Positions 6,371 through 15,085 are shown, numbered from the stretch's first letter. The stretch: DNA of 15,922 nucleotides from Chthoniobacter sp. (GCA_025351065.1 JANXWQ010000248.1:1-15922), one strand, 5' to 3'. Program-made: numbers and translations. The notes: generated from the sequence alone by a model not told the origin.

Positions 6371-9300
6371 GGGTTGGTGGAAATGGGTTCTCTCACATCT
6401 GCATCAGCCGGAATTGTGCCAGCGACCGCGGGCCGGCGGCGCAGCAGCAGCCCAGCGGAAACGAGCAGACTCACCACGCCCGCCGCGCCCAGCCACAGCG
6501 CAGGCGTGAGCACTTTCGGCCAGTAGGCGAAGCGGACGGTGTGATGTCCGGCGCTCTCGATTTGCACGCCGCGAAAGGCGTGATTGACCGTCAGGCATTG
6601 CGCCCGCCGGCCATCGACGAAAACCTCGAAATCGCCGGGCGAATTCGTTTCCTGGAGCACCGCGAGACCGGGGGCCGGGGCGTCGATTTCAAACGCCGTG
6701 GTGTTGTTCGTGAGCCGGTAGTTCCGCGCCGGTACGACCACCCGCGCCGCGGGCTCGACCGGCGGCAGATTCGGTCGCGCACGGTCGCCGGCCGGCATCG
6801 CGGCAAAGGGCCGCCCGTCGCCCTCCTCGATGAGCCGGCGCAGCACCTCGCCATCGGCGTAGGGCAAAACCGCGTCGGTGAAAAACGCGCGCGGCCACGC
6901 CGTCGGATTTTCCGCGACGGTGAGATCGAGACGGCCCAGCGTCCTCGTGCCCGGCAGATCGGCCTCGCCGCTTTTCGCGAGAAAGTAGCGGACGTTGAGA
7001 AAATCGAGCGCGCGATGCAGGCGCGGGAAATCCGCGCGCCACGCCATCATCCGCCACTCCCAACTGCGCGGAATGCGCAGCAGATTGGCGAGCGTGACGT
7101 AGGCCGGATTCATCAGCGCATCCGGGCCGCTGATCGTCTCGAAACCAAGCACCGTGTTGAAGCCCGGCACCATTTCCCAATCGAGGCCCATCACGCGCCC
7201 CGGCTCGGTGGCGGTGCGATGAATGAGGTCGGCGGCGGGCGAGGGCAGGTGGCGGAAATCGACGCGCGCCTTCGGATTCATCGTGTAGAGGTCAAATTTC
7301 GTCTCGCCCCACATGCCGTGGCGGAAATGCAGAGCGACAAAGGCGCAGACAGCAATGACCGCCCAGGCCGGCGTGCCAGGCGCACGCCGCGCGACGGTGC
7401 GCACGGCCCACGGGAGCAGCGCCAGCGCGAGCACGAGCAGCGCGGTGTAACCCCAGAAGAATCCGCTCTTCGCGATCGGGTGGCCCATTTTGATGAGGCT
7501 GATGCCCGTGCGATGCGAGGCCTCGGTCATGCCGAGAAAGCCCGCGCCAAGCACCGCCACGAGCGTGAGCACCAGCGCCCAGTCGCCCGTCCACTCCGCC
7601 TGGCGGAAGCGCGTCGCCGCCTCGCGCAGACCGAAGCCGGCGAGGACAAACAGCAGGATGAACAGGACGCACGAGAAGGTGTTGTCGAAATGGTAAATCG
7701 TGCGGATGAACGGCAGCGCGCCGAGCGCCGCCTGCGGCACCACGCCGTAGGCGACGGCCGCGGCGGCCACCGCGACGGCGAGCGCGGCGACGAACCACCT
7801 TTCGCGCACCAGCGCACGCACGCGCACCGCCGCCCAGGCCGCACCGAGCAGGACGAAAAAATTCGCCGACGGCGTGAACAGAAACTCATTGTCCATGAAC
7901 TGCCGCTGGAAAATGTCGTCGAACAAACCGATGGCGAGCCCCGGCTGGAGCTGGCCGATTTCCTGGCGGTCATAGACGGTGTAGGCCTTGCCGAGCGCAT
8001 CGAGAAAGACCAGCCAGAGCGGCGCGCTGAGCAGCAGAAAGATGACGGTCGCCCACCCCATGAGCGCCAGCCGCCGCGCACGCCAGCCCGCGCTTTCCCG
8101 CGCCAGCAGCAGGCCGAGCCCGCCGGCTGCGTTGAGGAAAACGAGGAGCGCGCTGGCTTCCTTGGCGGTGCCGCTGTTCAGCTCCCACCAGTTCGCGAGG
8201 ATGAGCAGCCCGGCCCAGCGCGCGGCGCGGCGCACGGTCGCGGCGTGCGCGGCTTCCACCCACGCCAGCAAAATCCACGGCGCGGCGCAGAGCGCGAAAA
8301 ATCCCGCGTGGCAAAAGCGGTAGGCGAAAAAGCCGATGAATGGCGCCGAGACCGTGAGCGCCAGCGCCACGGCCAGATGCCGCGAGGTGCGCCACACGAG
8401 CAGCCCGATGCCGAGCGCGAAAAGGATTTTCGACACCACGAATTTCATATCCCACGCCCACGCCGCGCCGCCGGTGGCGATGGCCGGCCAGTGCAGCGGA
8501 TCGCCGAGCATGGAGATGCCCTGGCCGAGCAGCGTGAGGCCGCCCGAGTTGTAGCGGCTCCACAGCGGCAGCTCGTGGTCTTGGAAAATGGCACGCGCCT
8601 GGATCATCGAGACCGGCAGGTGCCAGAAAAGCGTCGCGCCGATGTCGGAGCCCACGGCGTTTTCCACCCGTCCGCCCGCCGCGCCGGGCACGGTCGGGTT
8701 GTTCGAGTAAAGCAGCAGCATCCCGTTGTCCGGTGAGACGAAACTTTTGCCCTGAAAGAGCACGGGCCAGCACGACAGCGAAACCGCCGCGAGCGCCGCG
8801 GCGAGCAGCGCCGGGCGCGGCCGCAGTTCGCACCACGCCGCGGCGCGGACGAGCAGCATGCGGATCCCGTCGAGCCGCTTTTCCAGCGCCAGCGAAAGCG
8901 CGGTGCAGGTGAGCAGCGCGAGGAGAAAAACCGCGGCGAGATTTTCCGGCGGCGGCGGCGGCGTCTCCGCGAGATCGAGCGGCGGGCGGGGGTCGAATTG
9001 CAGCCCGGTGATGGCGTCGCCCACGGTGGTGCGCAGGTAGAGCGCGCCGTCGGGCGGCGCCGCACCGGGGCCGGACGCCGGGCCGTGGAGCGCAGCCAGC
9101 GGAATGTCCGCGAGCGGCACGCCCGTCTCCGATGAAATCCAGCAGCGCTCGATGGCTACTTCTCCCGCGCGATCCAGCGGCGTAAAAACGAATGCCAGCA
9201 GGCGGCCCGCGGGGATTTCAAACCGCACATGCACGGGCTGCCCGCCGCCGGGCACGGGCCTGGTGAGAGTCAGCTCTTTGTGCAGGCCGGTGCCGTCGAT

Positions 9301-9486
9301 GTCCGGCAGCAGCAGCGCCTCGCCGGCGGTGTCGGAGCGCATGACGACCTCGAAGTAAGCGTGCTGCGGGATGCCGCCCACCGGGTGCCACCAAAACAGC
9401 CCGGTCGCGATGGCGGCGAGAATCAGTCCCGGCAGCAGGTGGAGAAAAAGGCGCGACGGCGGGCGCGGGGTCGAGGGTGCGTTCAT
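6367..9486 (-). CDS. YfhO-like polytopic membrane protein (putative GT-C glycosyltransferase), paralogue 3
   Basis: A 1039-residue membrane protein. It has an N-terminal helix (about residues 13-31), a predicted extracytoplasmic domain (about 35-175), a second helix after a five-proline run (about 183-201), a multi-helix core (about 226-720), a C-terminal soluble domain (about 725-990) and a last helix (about 993-1016). HELPLWSRYNSGGLTLLGQG (304-323) is a variant of the PLWNPY-type motif of YfhO-family proteins. The end, with FEVFVDGRRA and VNHAFRGVQI, matches the beta-rich YfhO C-terminus. Characterised YfhO proteins are linked to outer-face glycosylation of lipoteichoic acid in Gram-positives; the role here is inferred by analogy. 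Shared motifs with the next two genes include GKSFVSPDNG (246-255), ELNSGTAKEAS (435-445) and LFDD (521-524). Both ends overlap their neighbours by ATGA. Confidence 0.85.
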   Translation of the reverse strand: MNAPSTPRPPSRLFLHLLPGLILAAIATGLFWWHPVGGIPQHAYFEVVMRSDTAGEALLLPDIDGTGLHKELTLTRPVPGGGQPVHVRFEIPAGRLLAFVFTPLDRAGEVAIERCWISSETGVPLADIPLAALHGPASGPGAAPPDGALYLRTTVGDAITGLQFDPRPPLDLAETPPPPPENLAAVFLLALLTCTALSLALEKRLDGIRMLLVRAAAWCELRPRPALLAAALAAVSLSCWPVLFQGKSFVSPDNGMLLLYSNNPTVPGAAGGRVENAVGSDIGATLFWHLPVSMIQARAIFQDHELPLWSRYNSGGLTLLGQGISMLGDPLHWPAIATGGAAWAWDMKFVVSKILFALGIGLLVWRTSRHLAVALALTVSAPFIGFFAYRFCHAGFFALCAAPWILLAWVEAAHAATVRRAARWAGLLILANWWELNSGTAKEASALLVFLNAAGGLGLLLARESAGWRARRLALMGWATVIFLLLSAPLWLVFLDALGKAYTVYDRQEIGQLQPGLAIGLFDDIFQRQFMDNEFLFTPSANFFVLLGAAWAAVRVRALVRERWFVAALAVAVAAAAVAYGVVPQAALGALPFIRTIYHFDNTFSCVLFILLFVLAGFGLREAATRFRQAEWTGDWALVLTLVAVLGAGFLGMTEASHRTGISLIKMGHPIAKSGFFWGYTALLVLALALLPWAVRTVARRAPGTPAWAVIAVCAFVALHFRHGMWGETKFDLYTMNPKARVDFRHLPSPAADLIHRTATEPGRVMGLDWEMVPGFNTVLGFETISGPDALMNPAYVTLANLLRIPRSWEWRMMAWRADFPRLHRALDFLNVRYFLAKSGEADLPGTRTLGRLDLTVAENPTAWPRAFFTDAVLPYADGEVLRRLIEEGDGRPFAAMPAGDRARPNLPPVEPAARVVVPARNYRLTNNTTAFEIDAPAPGLAVLQETNSPGDFEVFVDGRRAQCLTVNHAFRGVQIESAGHHTVRFAYWPKVLTPALWLGAAGVVSLLVSAGLLLRRRPAVAGTIPADADVREPISTNP

Positions 9487-12400
9487 GGTTGAGTGGCGTG
9501 CAGTAATTCAGCGGGCGAGCGCGCGGCAGGTGCGCTCCGCGGCGGCGCGCGCAGCAGCCACCCGGCACCGGCGAGCGCGGCGAGCAGCCCGCCCAAGGCG
9601 AGCCAAAGCGCGGGCGTGAAGAGGTGCGGCCAGTACTCAAACTCGACGCGAAACGTGCCTGCGGCCGGCAGCGCCACGCCTTTGAAAAGGTGGTTCACGC
9701 GAAACACCGGGGCGGGCCGGCCATTCACCCGCGCGCGGAAATCATCCTGCACGAACGACTCGTTCAGCACCGCGACGCCCGCGTGCGGGGCGTCGATGGT
9801 GAAGGCGGTCGTGTTCGCCGTCAGCCGGTAATCGCGGGCGGCGGCGATCAGCCTGGGACCTTGCTCGGCGGGCAGGTGCGGCGCGTTCGGCTCCTGCTCG
9901 GGCGCGGCGGCAAAGGGCCGCCCGTCGCCGCCTTTCACCCAGCCCATCAGCACCCGCACATCCGGGTAGCGCGCGAGGCGGTCGGTGAAAAAAGCACGCG
10001 GCCAAGCGGTCTCGCTCTCGAAGACTTCGAGATCGGCAGAGGCGATTTTTTTCAAACCCGGCGCGGGCTCCTGGGCCTCGGCGGTGGAGCCGAGGTAGTA
10101 GCGCACATTCATGGCGTCATAGACGGCCTGGCTTTCGCCGAGGTTCTGCTTCGTGAGCGTGGACGACCACATGACGGTCGGATTTCCGGCGGCCTGAAAC
10201 CACTGCATGAGTTCCTTCGGAATCACGGCGTCGGCCCCCATCGGCGACTCGAGGTGCAGGACGATGTTGAAGCCCGGATTGAGCACGCGCCCGAAGCCGA
10301 GGGTGCGCGCCGGCGCGGGGTCATGGGCGCGCAGCGCCTCGACCGCGGGCGAGGCCGCCTGCAGGTTCAGACGCTGCTGCGGATTCATCACGTAGGAGTC
10401 AAATTTCGTCTCCAGCCACATGCCGTGGCGAAAATGCAGCACGATGAAAATGAGCAGCGCGCCGAGCCCGTTCACCGGCAGCGAACCCCGGCGCAGCGCG
10501 AGGCGGCGGGCCAGCCACGGCAGCAGCGCCACACCCGCGAGCAGGGCCGCGGCGTAGCCGCAGAAAAATGGGCTGAAGGCCGCGGCGGGCGTGGCTTTCA
10601 AGGTGAGTTCCGGATGCGGAATGGCCTGCACGGTGCCGAAATAAAGCGCCGCCAGCGCCCCGAGCAGCGCCAGCATCCGCCGCCACGCGCCGCGCCAGTT
10701 TTCGGCGCAGCCCCACGTCTCGCGGCACTGGCGCAGACCGAAACCGGCGAGCACGAAAAGCGGCGCGATGAGCGTGGCGATGAACGTGTCGTCGGTGTGA
10801 ATGATGTTCCGAATCAGCGGCACGCCCACGATCCAGCCCGGCGGGATCACGCCAAAGACCAGCGCCAGCGGCGGCAGAGCGGCCAGCGCCACGGCCAGCG
10901 CCACGCGGTCTGCGCAGATGCGCTGAAAGTCGGCCAGCAGCCAGAGCACGCCGAGCAGGACGAAAAAATTGACCGCCGGATCGACGTGCCATTCGCTCGC
11001 CGTCAACTGGCGGCCGAACAAATCGTCGAACAGCGTGAGCACGATGCCTGCGGGAAGTTGGTAGGCGTTGGGCTCGTCGTAGATCGTGAAACCGTGGCCC
11101 AGCGCATCGAGAAAAACCACCCACAGCGGCGCGCTGACCGCCAGAAAAACGCCGCAGCCCGCCGCCAGCACCGCGAGTTTTTTCCACCGCAGCGACCCCG
11201 CGCCGCCCAGCAGCAGCGCGAGCGCGCCGGTGCCATTCAGGCCGAGCAGCAGCATGCTCGCCTCCTTGGCGGTGCCGCTGTTGAGTTCCAGCCAGTTCGC
11301 CGCGACGAGCGCCAGCGCCCAGCCTCCGGTGCCGCGCAGCGTGGGGGCCGCGAGCGCGCGCAGCCAGCACAGCAAAATCCACGGCGAGTAGCAGACGCTG
11401 AAAAAAGTCGGGTGGTTGAAGCGGAACGCGAAGAAGCCGATGAACGCGGAGGAGAAAGTGAGCAGCGCCGCGATGCCGAGCCGCGCGGTCGTGGTCCAGA
11501 CCAGCAGGCCGATGCCGAGGGCGAAGAGCGCCTTGGAAATCAGGAAGCGCACGTCCCACGCCCACGCCGCGCCATCGGCGCACGCGGTCATCCAAAACAG
11601 CGGATCGCCCGGCATCGACATGCCCTGGCCGAGCAGGGTCAGGCCATTCATCACGTAGCGGTTCCAGAGCGGCAGTTCGCCGTCGCGCAGCACGGCCTCG
11701 TGCGTGACCATCGAGTACGGCAGATGCGCCCAGAGCGTGGCCATCAGGTCGGTGCTGTTGGGCTGCTCCACCGGCCCCGCGGGGCTGCCGGGCAGGGTCG
11801 GCTGGACATCGTAGAGACACATCACGCCGTTGTGCGGCGAGACGAAACTGCGGCCAAAAAAAACGACCGGGTGACAGCTCACGGCCACCGCCAGCACCGC
11901 CACGCCGACCAGCGTGCCGCGCGGGTGCGCCCGGCACCAGACGGCGGCGCGCTGGCCCAGGGCGCACGCGCTTTCCCGCACCGCGGCCCCGCGCTGGGCG
12001 AGCAGCGCGCCGGCGAGGGCCAGCACCGTCGCCAGCAGGCCGAATTCGAGCGCGCTTTCCAGCCACGTTTTTTCCCACGGCGCGGTCAGGCGCAGGGCGT
12101 GTTCCAGGCCGAACGGGATGGTGTTGATCTCGGCGGCGTAGCGGCCACCGGCGAGCGCGGCGACCTCCGCGCCCTCGGCATCGAGGATGCGCGCGCCCAC
12201 CAGCAGATGCGCGGTCGAGGCTTCCGACGGGAGGATGCGGAACGATTTGAAAACGCCGGGCGGCAGCGCCACGCGATACGTCTTCGGCTGCGTGCTGGCT
12301 TTCACCCAAAAGAACCGCGTGTCGCGGAAATTCCAGCCGTGCCCAGTATTGAAGCGCAGCCACGCCTGCCCGCTCCGCGGCGAGACCAGATTCATCTCCA

Positions 12401-12506
12401 TGACGAAGCCGCTGTCGGGCGACGAGAGCGGCTGCCAGCGCAGCCAGAGCGTGAGCACGGCGGCGAGCAGCAGCGGAAAAGCGAGCGTGCGGGCGAGGCG
12501 GTTCAT
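9483..12506 (-). CDS. YfhO-like polytopic membrane protein (putative GT-C glycosyltransferase), paralogue 2
   Basis: A 1007-residue paralogue of both flanking genes. It has an N-terminal helix (about residues 7-22), an extracytoplasmic domain (about 28-145), a helix at about 152-170, then the multi-helix core and a soluble C-terminal domain closed by a final helix. Shared motifs: GRSFVSPHNG (218-227), ELPLWNRYVMNGLTLLGQG (277-295), GDPLFW (300-305), AWAWD (314-318), ELNSGTAKEAS (407-417), TLFDDLF (491-497). The C-terminal domain contains DYRLTANTTAFTIDA and VNHLFKGVALP, as in YfhO-type proteins. I chose the ATG at 12506 because it gives a clean membrane-anchor start (NRLARTLAFPLLLAAVLTL) and an ATGA overlap with the upstream gene. 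An in-frame opening to 12686 adds only Arg/Ala-rich residues antiphase to the neighbour's conserved end. Likely role: transfer of a lipid-linked sugar on the outer membrane face; substrate unknown. Confidence 0.85.
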   Translation of the reverse strand: MNRLARTLAFPLLLAAVLTLWLRWQPLSSPDSGFVMEMNLVSPRSGQAWLRFNTGHGWNFRDTRFFWVKASTQPKTYRVALPPGVFKSFRILPSEASTAHLLVGARILDAEGAEVAALAGGRYAAEINTIPFGLEHALRLTAPWEKTWLESALEFGLLATVLALAGALLAQRGAAVRESACALGQRAAVWCRAHPRGTLVGVAVLAVAVSCHPVVFFGRSFVSPHNGVMCLYDVQPTLPGSPAGPVEQPNSTDLMATLWAHLPYSMVTHEAVLRDGELPLWNRYVMNGLTLLGQGMSMPGDPLFWMTACADGAAWAWDVRFLISKALFALGIGLLVWTTTARLGIAALLTFSSAFIGFFAFRFNHPTFFSVCYSPWILLCWLRALAAPTLRGTGGWALALVAANWLELNSGTAKEASMLLLGLNGTGALALLLGGAGSLRWKKLAVLAAGCGVFLAVSAPLWVVFLDALGHGFTIYDEPNAYQLPAGIVLTLFDDLFGRQLTASEWHVDPAVNFFVLLGVLWLLADFQRICADRVALAVALAALPPLALVFGVIPPGWIVGVPLIRNIIHTDDTFIATLIAPLFVLAGFGLRQCRETWGCAENWRGAWRRMLALLGALAALYFGTVQAIPHPELTLKATPAAAFSPFFCGYAAALLAGVALLPWLARRLALRRGSLPVNGLGALLIFIVLHFRHGMWLETKFDSYVMNPQQRLNLQAASPAVEALRAHDPAPARTLGFGRVLNPGFNIVLHLESPMGADAVIPKELMQWFQAAGNPTVMWSSTLTKQNLGESQAVYDAMNVRYYLGSTAEAQEPAPGLKKIASADLEVFESETAWPRAFFTDRLARYPDVRVLMGWVKGGDGRPFAAAPEQEPNAPHLPAEQGPRLIAAARDYRLTANTTAFTIDAPHAGVAVLNESFVQDDFRARVNGRPAPVFRVNHLFKGVALPAAGTFRVEFEYWPHLFTPALWLALGGLLAALAGAGWLLRAPPRSAPAARSPAELLHATQP

Positions 12507-15052
12507 GCGGCGGGTGCGGGCCGGGAAACAAGCAGCCAGGCGGCTCCGGCGGCGAGCAGGGCCAGACCGGCGGCGGCGAGCCAAAGCGCGAGCGTGAGGC
12601 GGCGCGGCCAGTACTCGAAGCGCACGGTGAAGTGCCCGGCCTGCGGAATCGGCACGCCGCAGAAGGCGTGGTTCACGCGCACACACGGCGCGGGCACGCC
12701 GTTCACGGTCGCGCGAAAATTTCCCTCCTCATACACCGCGCTGAGCACCGCGAGGCCGCGCGCGCTGGCGTCCACGGCGAAGGTGGTGGTGTTGCTCGTG
12801 AGCCGGTAGTCCGTCGCGGGCACCGCCTGCCGCGCGCCGAGCGCCGCGGGCAGATCGCCCGCGGAGGCTGCGCCCGCCTGCATCGCCGCAAAGGGGCGGC
12901 GGTCGCCGGCCCAGACCATCTGCGCGAACTCGTCCGCCGTTTGATAGGTCGCGAGCGTGTCGGTGAAAAACGCGCGCGGCCAGACCGTCGGGCTTTCGTA
13001 GAGATCGAGGTCGCTCGTGCCGACGCGCTTCAAACCCACGACCACCGCCGGGTCCTCGCCGGGGGTGCCGAGGTAGTAGCGGAGATTGAGCAGGTCGTAG
13101 AGCGGGAGTCGCGCGGGCGTGACGCCCTTGCTCACGGCGATGCGCCAGTCCCAGACCACGGGCAGCTTCGCCGCGTCCACAAATTCGCGGTAACGCGCGC
13201 CGACGAGCGCATCGGGACCGGAGATGTTTTCGAGCCCGTACACGCCGTTGAAACCGGGCGTCAGCACCCGGCCGAAACCAGCGACGCGCACCGGTTCGGG
13301 CGCGTGCGCCTTGACGTATTCGAGGGCGCTCGACGGCGCGGTCAGATCCGCGCGCACCCGCGGGTTCATGACGTAGTCGTCAAAGGCCGTGGCGTCATAC
13401 ATGCCGTGGCGAAAGTGCAGCGCGCCGAGGCCCAGCGCGGCGAGCAGCACATGGGCCGGCGTCCACGCGCCGGGGTGCAGCAGCCGCCGCGCGAGCCAGG
13501 GCAGGAGCGCCACGGCGAGGAACAGCCCCGTCGCGTAGGCGCGGAAAAAACTGCTGGTGGTGCAATGCCGGACCTCGGCCACCAGGCCGAGCGGCGCGCG
13601 GGTTTCGGCCTGGATGCTGCCGAAAAACGCCGCGCCCAGAACCGCGGCGAGCAGCAGCGTCACCACCCAGTCGCCGCGCCAGCCGGCGTCCGCCAGACGC
13701 GCGCGGCAGACTTTGAAGCCAAAGCCCGCCAGCGGAAAAAGCAGCACGATGAGCGCGCAGGAAAAGGTGTTATCGACATGCGAAATCTGGCCGAGAAACG
13801 GCAGCCGGGTGATGAGGCCCGGCGGCACCGCACCAAAGATCAGCGCGGCCGCGGCCAGCGCCGCCAGCGCCAGCGCGAGAAAGGTGCGGTCCGCGGTGAG
13901 CCGCCGCGCGTGGGTCAGCGCCCAGAGCACGCCGAGGAGGACGAAAAAATTGGCCGAGGGATTGATGTGACTTTCCGCCGGCGTGGTCTGGCGGTAAAAA
14001 AGATCGTCGAAGAGCCCGAGGAGCAGGCCGGGCTGAATCTGGTAGGCGTGCGGGACGCTGTAGGCCGTCCAGGCGCCGCCGAGGGCATCGAGAAAAACAA
14101 GCCAGCACGGCGCGCTGAGCAGCAGGAAAACGAGCAGGCCCGCGGCGGCGAGCGCGAGCTTCCGCGCCTTTGCCCGCCAGCCTTCGCGGCTGATGAGCAG
14201 GACGAGCGCACCCGCGCCGTTGAGCGTGGCGATGAGCATGCTCGACTCCTTCGCCGTGCCGCTGTTCAGCTCGATGAAATTCGCGGCGATGAGAAGCGCG
14301 ACCCACCACCCCGCCCCGCGCCACGCCGGGGCACGGGCGATTTCCAGCCACGCGAGCAGGAGCCACGGCGCGTAGCAAAGGCTGAAGATCGCGGGGTGAT
14401 TGAAGCGGTAGGCAAAGAAGCCGATGAAGGCCGACGACGCCGCGAGCGCGACCGCGACGCCGAGCCGCCCGACCGCCGCGCGCACGAGCAGGCCGGTGCC
14501 GAAGGCGAAAAGGATTTTCGCGAGCACGAACTTCACATCCCACGCCCACGCCGCGCCGTCCGCGCACAGCGGAATCCAGTGGAGCGGGTCGCCGATCATG
14601 GACAGCCCCTGGCCGAGCAGCGGCACGCCGCAGGAATTGGCGCGGTTCCAGAGCGGCAGCTCGTGGTCGTGGAAAATGGCGCGGTGCTCGGTGACGGAGT
14701 ACGGGAGATGCTCCCAAAGCATCGCGCCGAGATCGGCGGATTTCGGGTTCTCGGCCGGGCCGGCGGGCTGGCCGGGCAGGGTCGGAAAATCCGCGTAGAG
14801 GCAGAGCACGCCGTTCGCGGGCGAGACGAAACTTTTGCCCGCAAAGATCACCGGATAACAGCTCACAGCCACGGCCGCGGCCGCCGTGGCCAGAAGCGTG
14901 AGCACCGGACGGCGGCGGGCCCGCGCGGCGAGGCCGGCCAGCAGGTTGGGAAAAATATGACGGGCAAACTGGAGCACGAGGACGGTGGTGATGAAAGCGG
15001 GACGGGCGTGAGCGCGGTCAGTAAAGAAAATGCCGTGCCATTCCGTCGGCAA
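12503..15052 (-). CDS. YfhO-like polytopic membrane protein (putative GT-C glycosyltransferase), N-terminally shorter paralogue 1
   Basis: Up to 849 residues, and the first gene of the operon. It aligns with the cores of the two downstream paralogues: GKSFVSPANG (72-81), ELPLWNRANSCGVPLLGQG (131-149), GDPLHW (154-159), AWAWD (168-172), ELNSGTAKESS (261-271), GLFDDLF (346-352), then a C-terminal domain with DYRLTSNTTTFAVDA and VNHAFCGVPIP and a final helix. It lacks the N-terminal helix and about 150-170-residue extracytoplasmic domain of the others. The start is uncertain. The longest reading uses a TTG at 15052, with an in-frame TAA stop 18 nt upstream of it, and no nearby in-frame ATG was found. 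A GTG at 14977 is an alternative. Neither has a convincing Shine-Dalgarno. The stop overlaps the next start by ATGA. The function is inferred from the family, as for its paralogues. Confidence 0.8.
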   Translation of the reverse strand: MPTEWHGIFFTDRAHARPAFITTVLVLQFARHIFPNLLAGLAARARRRPVLTLLATAAAAVAVSCYPVIFAGKSFVSPANGVLCLYADFPTLPGQPAGPAENPKSADLGAMLWEHLPYSVTEHRAIFHDHELPLWNRANSCGVPLLGQGLSMIGDPLHWIPLCADGAAWAWDVKFVLAKILFAFGTGLLVRAAVGRLGVAVALAASSAFIGFFAYRFNHPAIFSLCYAPWLLLAWLEIARAPAWRGAGWWVALLIAANFIELNSGTAKESSMLIATLNGAGALVLLISREGWRAKARKLALAAAGLLVFLLLSAPCWLVFLDALGGAWTAYSVPHAYQIQPGLLLGLFDDLFYRQTTPAESHINPSANFFVLLGVLWALTHARRLTADRTFLALALAALAAAALIFGAVPPGLITRLPFLGQISHVDNTFSCALIVLLFPLAGFGFKVCRARLADAGWRGDWVVTLLLAAVLGAAFFGSIQAETRAPLGLVAEVRHCTTSSFFRAYATGLFLAVALLPWLARRLLHPGAWTPAHVLLAALGLGALHFRHGMYDATAFDDYVMNPRVRADLTAPSSALEYVKAHAPEPVRVAGFGRVLTPGFNGVYGLENISGPDALVGARYREFVDAAKLPVVWDWRIAVSKGVTPARLPLYDLLNLRYYLGTPGEDPAVVVGLKRVGTSDLDLYESPTVWPRAFFTDTLATYQTADEFAQMVWAGDRRPFAAMQAGAASAGDLPAALGARQAVPATDYRLTSNTTTFAVDASARGLAVLSAVYEEGNFRATVNGVPAPCVRVNHAFCGVPIPQAGHFTVRFEYWPRRLTLALWLAAAGLALLAAGAAWLLVSRPAPAA

Positions 15053-15085
15053 TCGGGCGCGGGGTTTGCTTTAGCTTTTCATCTC
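15053..15085. promoter_or_regulatory. Short divergent intergenic region, presumed promoter area
   Basis: This is the only non-coding gap of note in the window: 33 nt between the TTG of the minus-strand operon and the ATG of the plus-strand GT39 gene. It would become about 108 nt if the minus-strand gene starts at the GTG at 14977. Both transcription units point away from it, so promoters for both should lie in or overlap it. I could not identify a convincing -35/-10 pair on either strand, nor a Shine-Dalgarno before the plus-strand ATG. A 5-bp inverted pair (TGCCG/CGGCA) with an 11-nt loop lies just beside it at 15031-15051. It is too weak to call an operator. Confidence 0.35.

Larger units (their letters stand above)
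6367..15052 (-). repeat. Tandem triplication of a YfhO-like gene
   Basis: Three consecutive genes encode proteins that align across the membrane core and C-terminal domain, in the same orientation. A 20-nt stretch coding for the GAAWAWD segment, tcccacgcccacgccgcgcc on the plus strand, is identical in all three at 8450-8469, 11554-11573 and 14538-14557 (offsets 3104 and 2984). Outside such motifs the copies differ widely at protein level, so the duplication appears old, with local conservation from protein constraint, codon bias, or some gene conversion. The array makes up over half of the window. Confidence 0.8.

Noticed and set aside
6355..8736. Very long plus-strand open frame (793 codons) opposite the YfhO-like gene at 6367-9486
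   Set aside because: Its translation is Arg/His/Glu/Gln-rich with no recognisable domain or hydrophobic pattern. It lies antisense to a gene with clear family motifs. GC-rich codon bias commonly leaves stop-free antisense frames.
8948..8962. (GGC)5 trinucleotide run
   Set aside because: It encodes a short proline linker (PPPPP, residues 176-180) between the extracytoplasmic domain and the second helix of the YfhO-like protein; no separate feature is needed.
9624..12809. Very long plus-strand open frame (1061 codons) opposite the middle YfhO-like gene
   Set aside because: Same composition artefact: charged, low-complexity translation with no motifs, and it runs across a real junction on the other strand without regard to gene ends.
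15028..15051. Possible sigma-54-like promoter on the minus strand (TGGCAC-N5-TTTCT)
   Set aside because: The -24 half matches, but the -12 half lacks the required GC. With no activator site visible this is likely chance.
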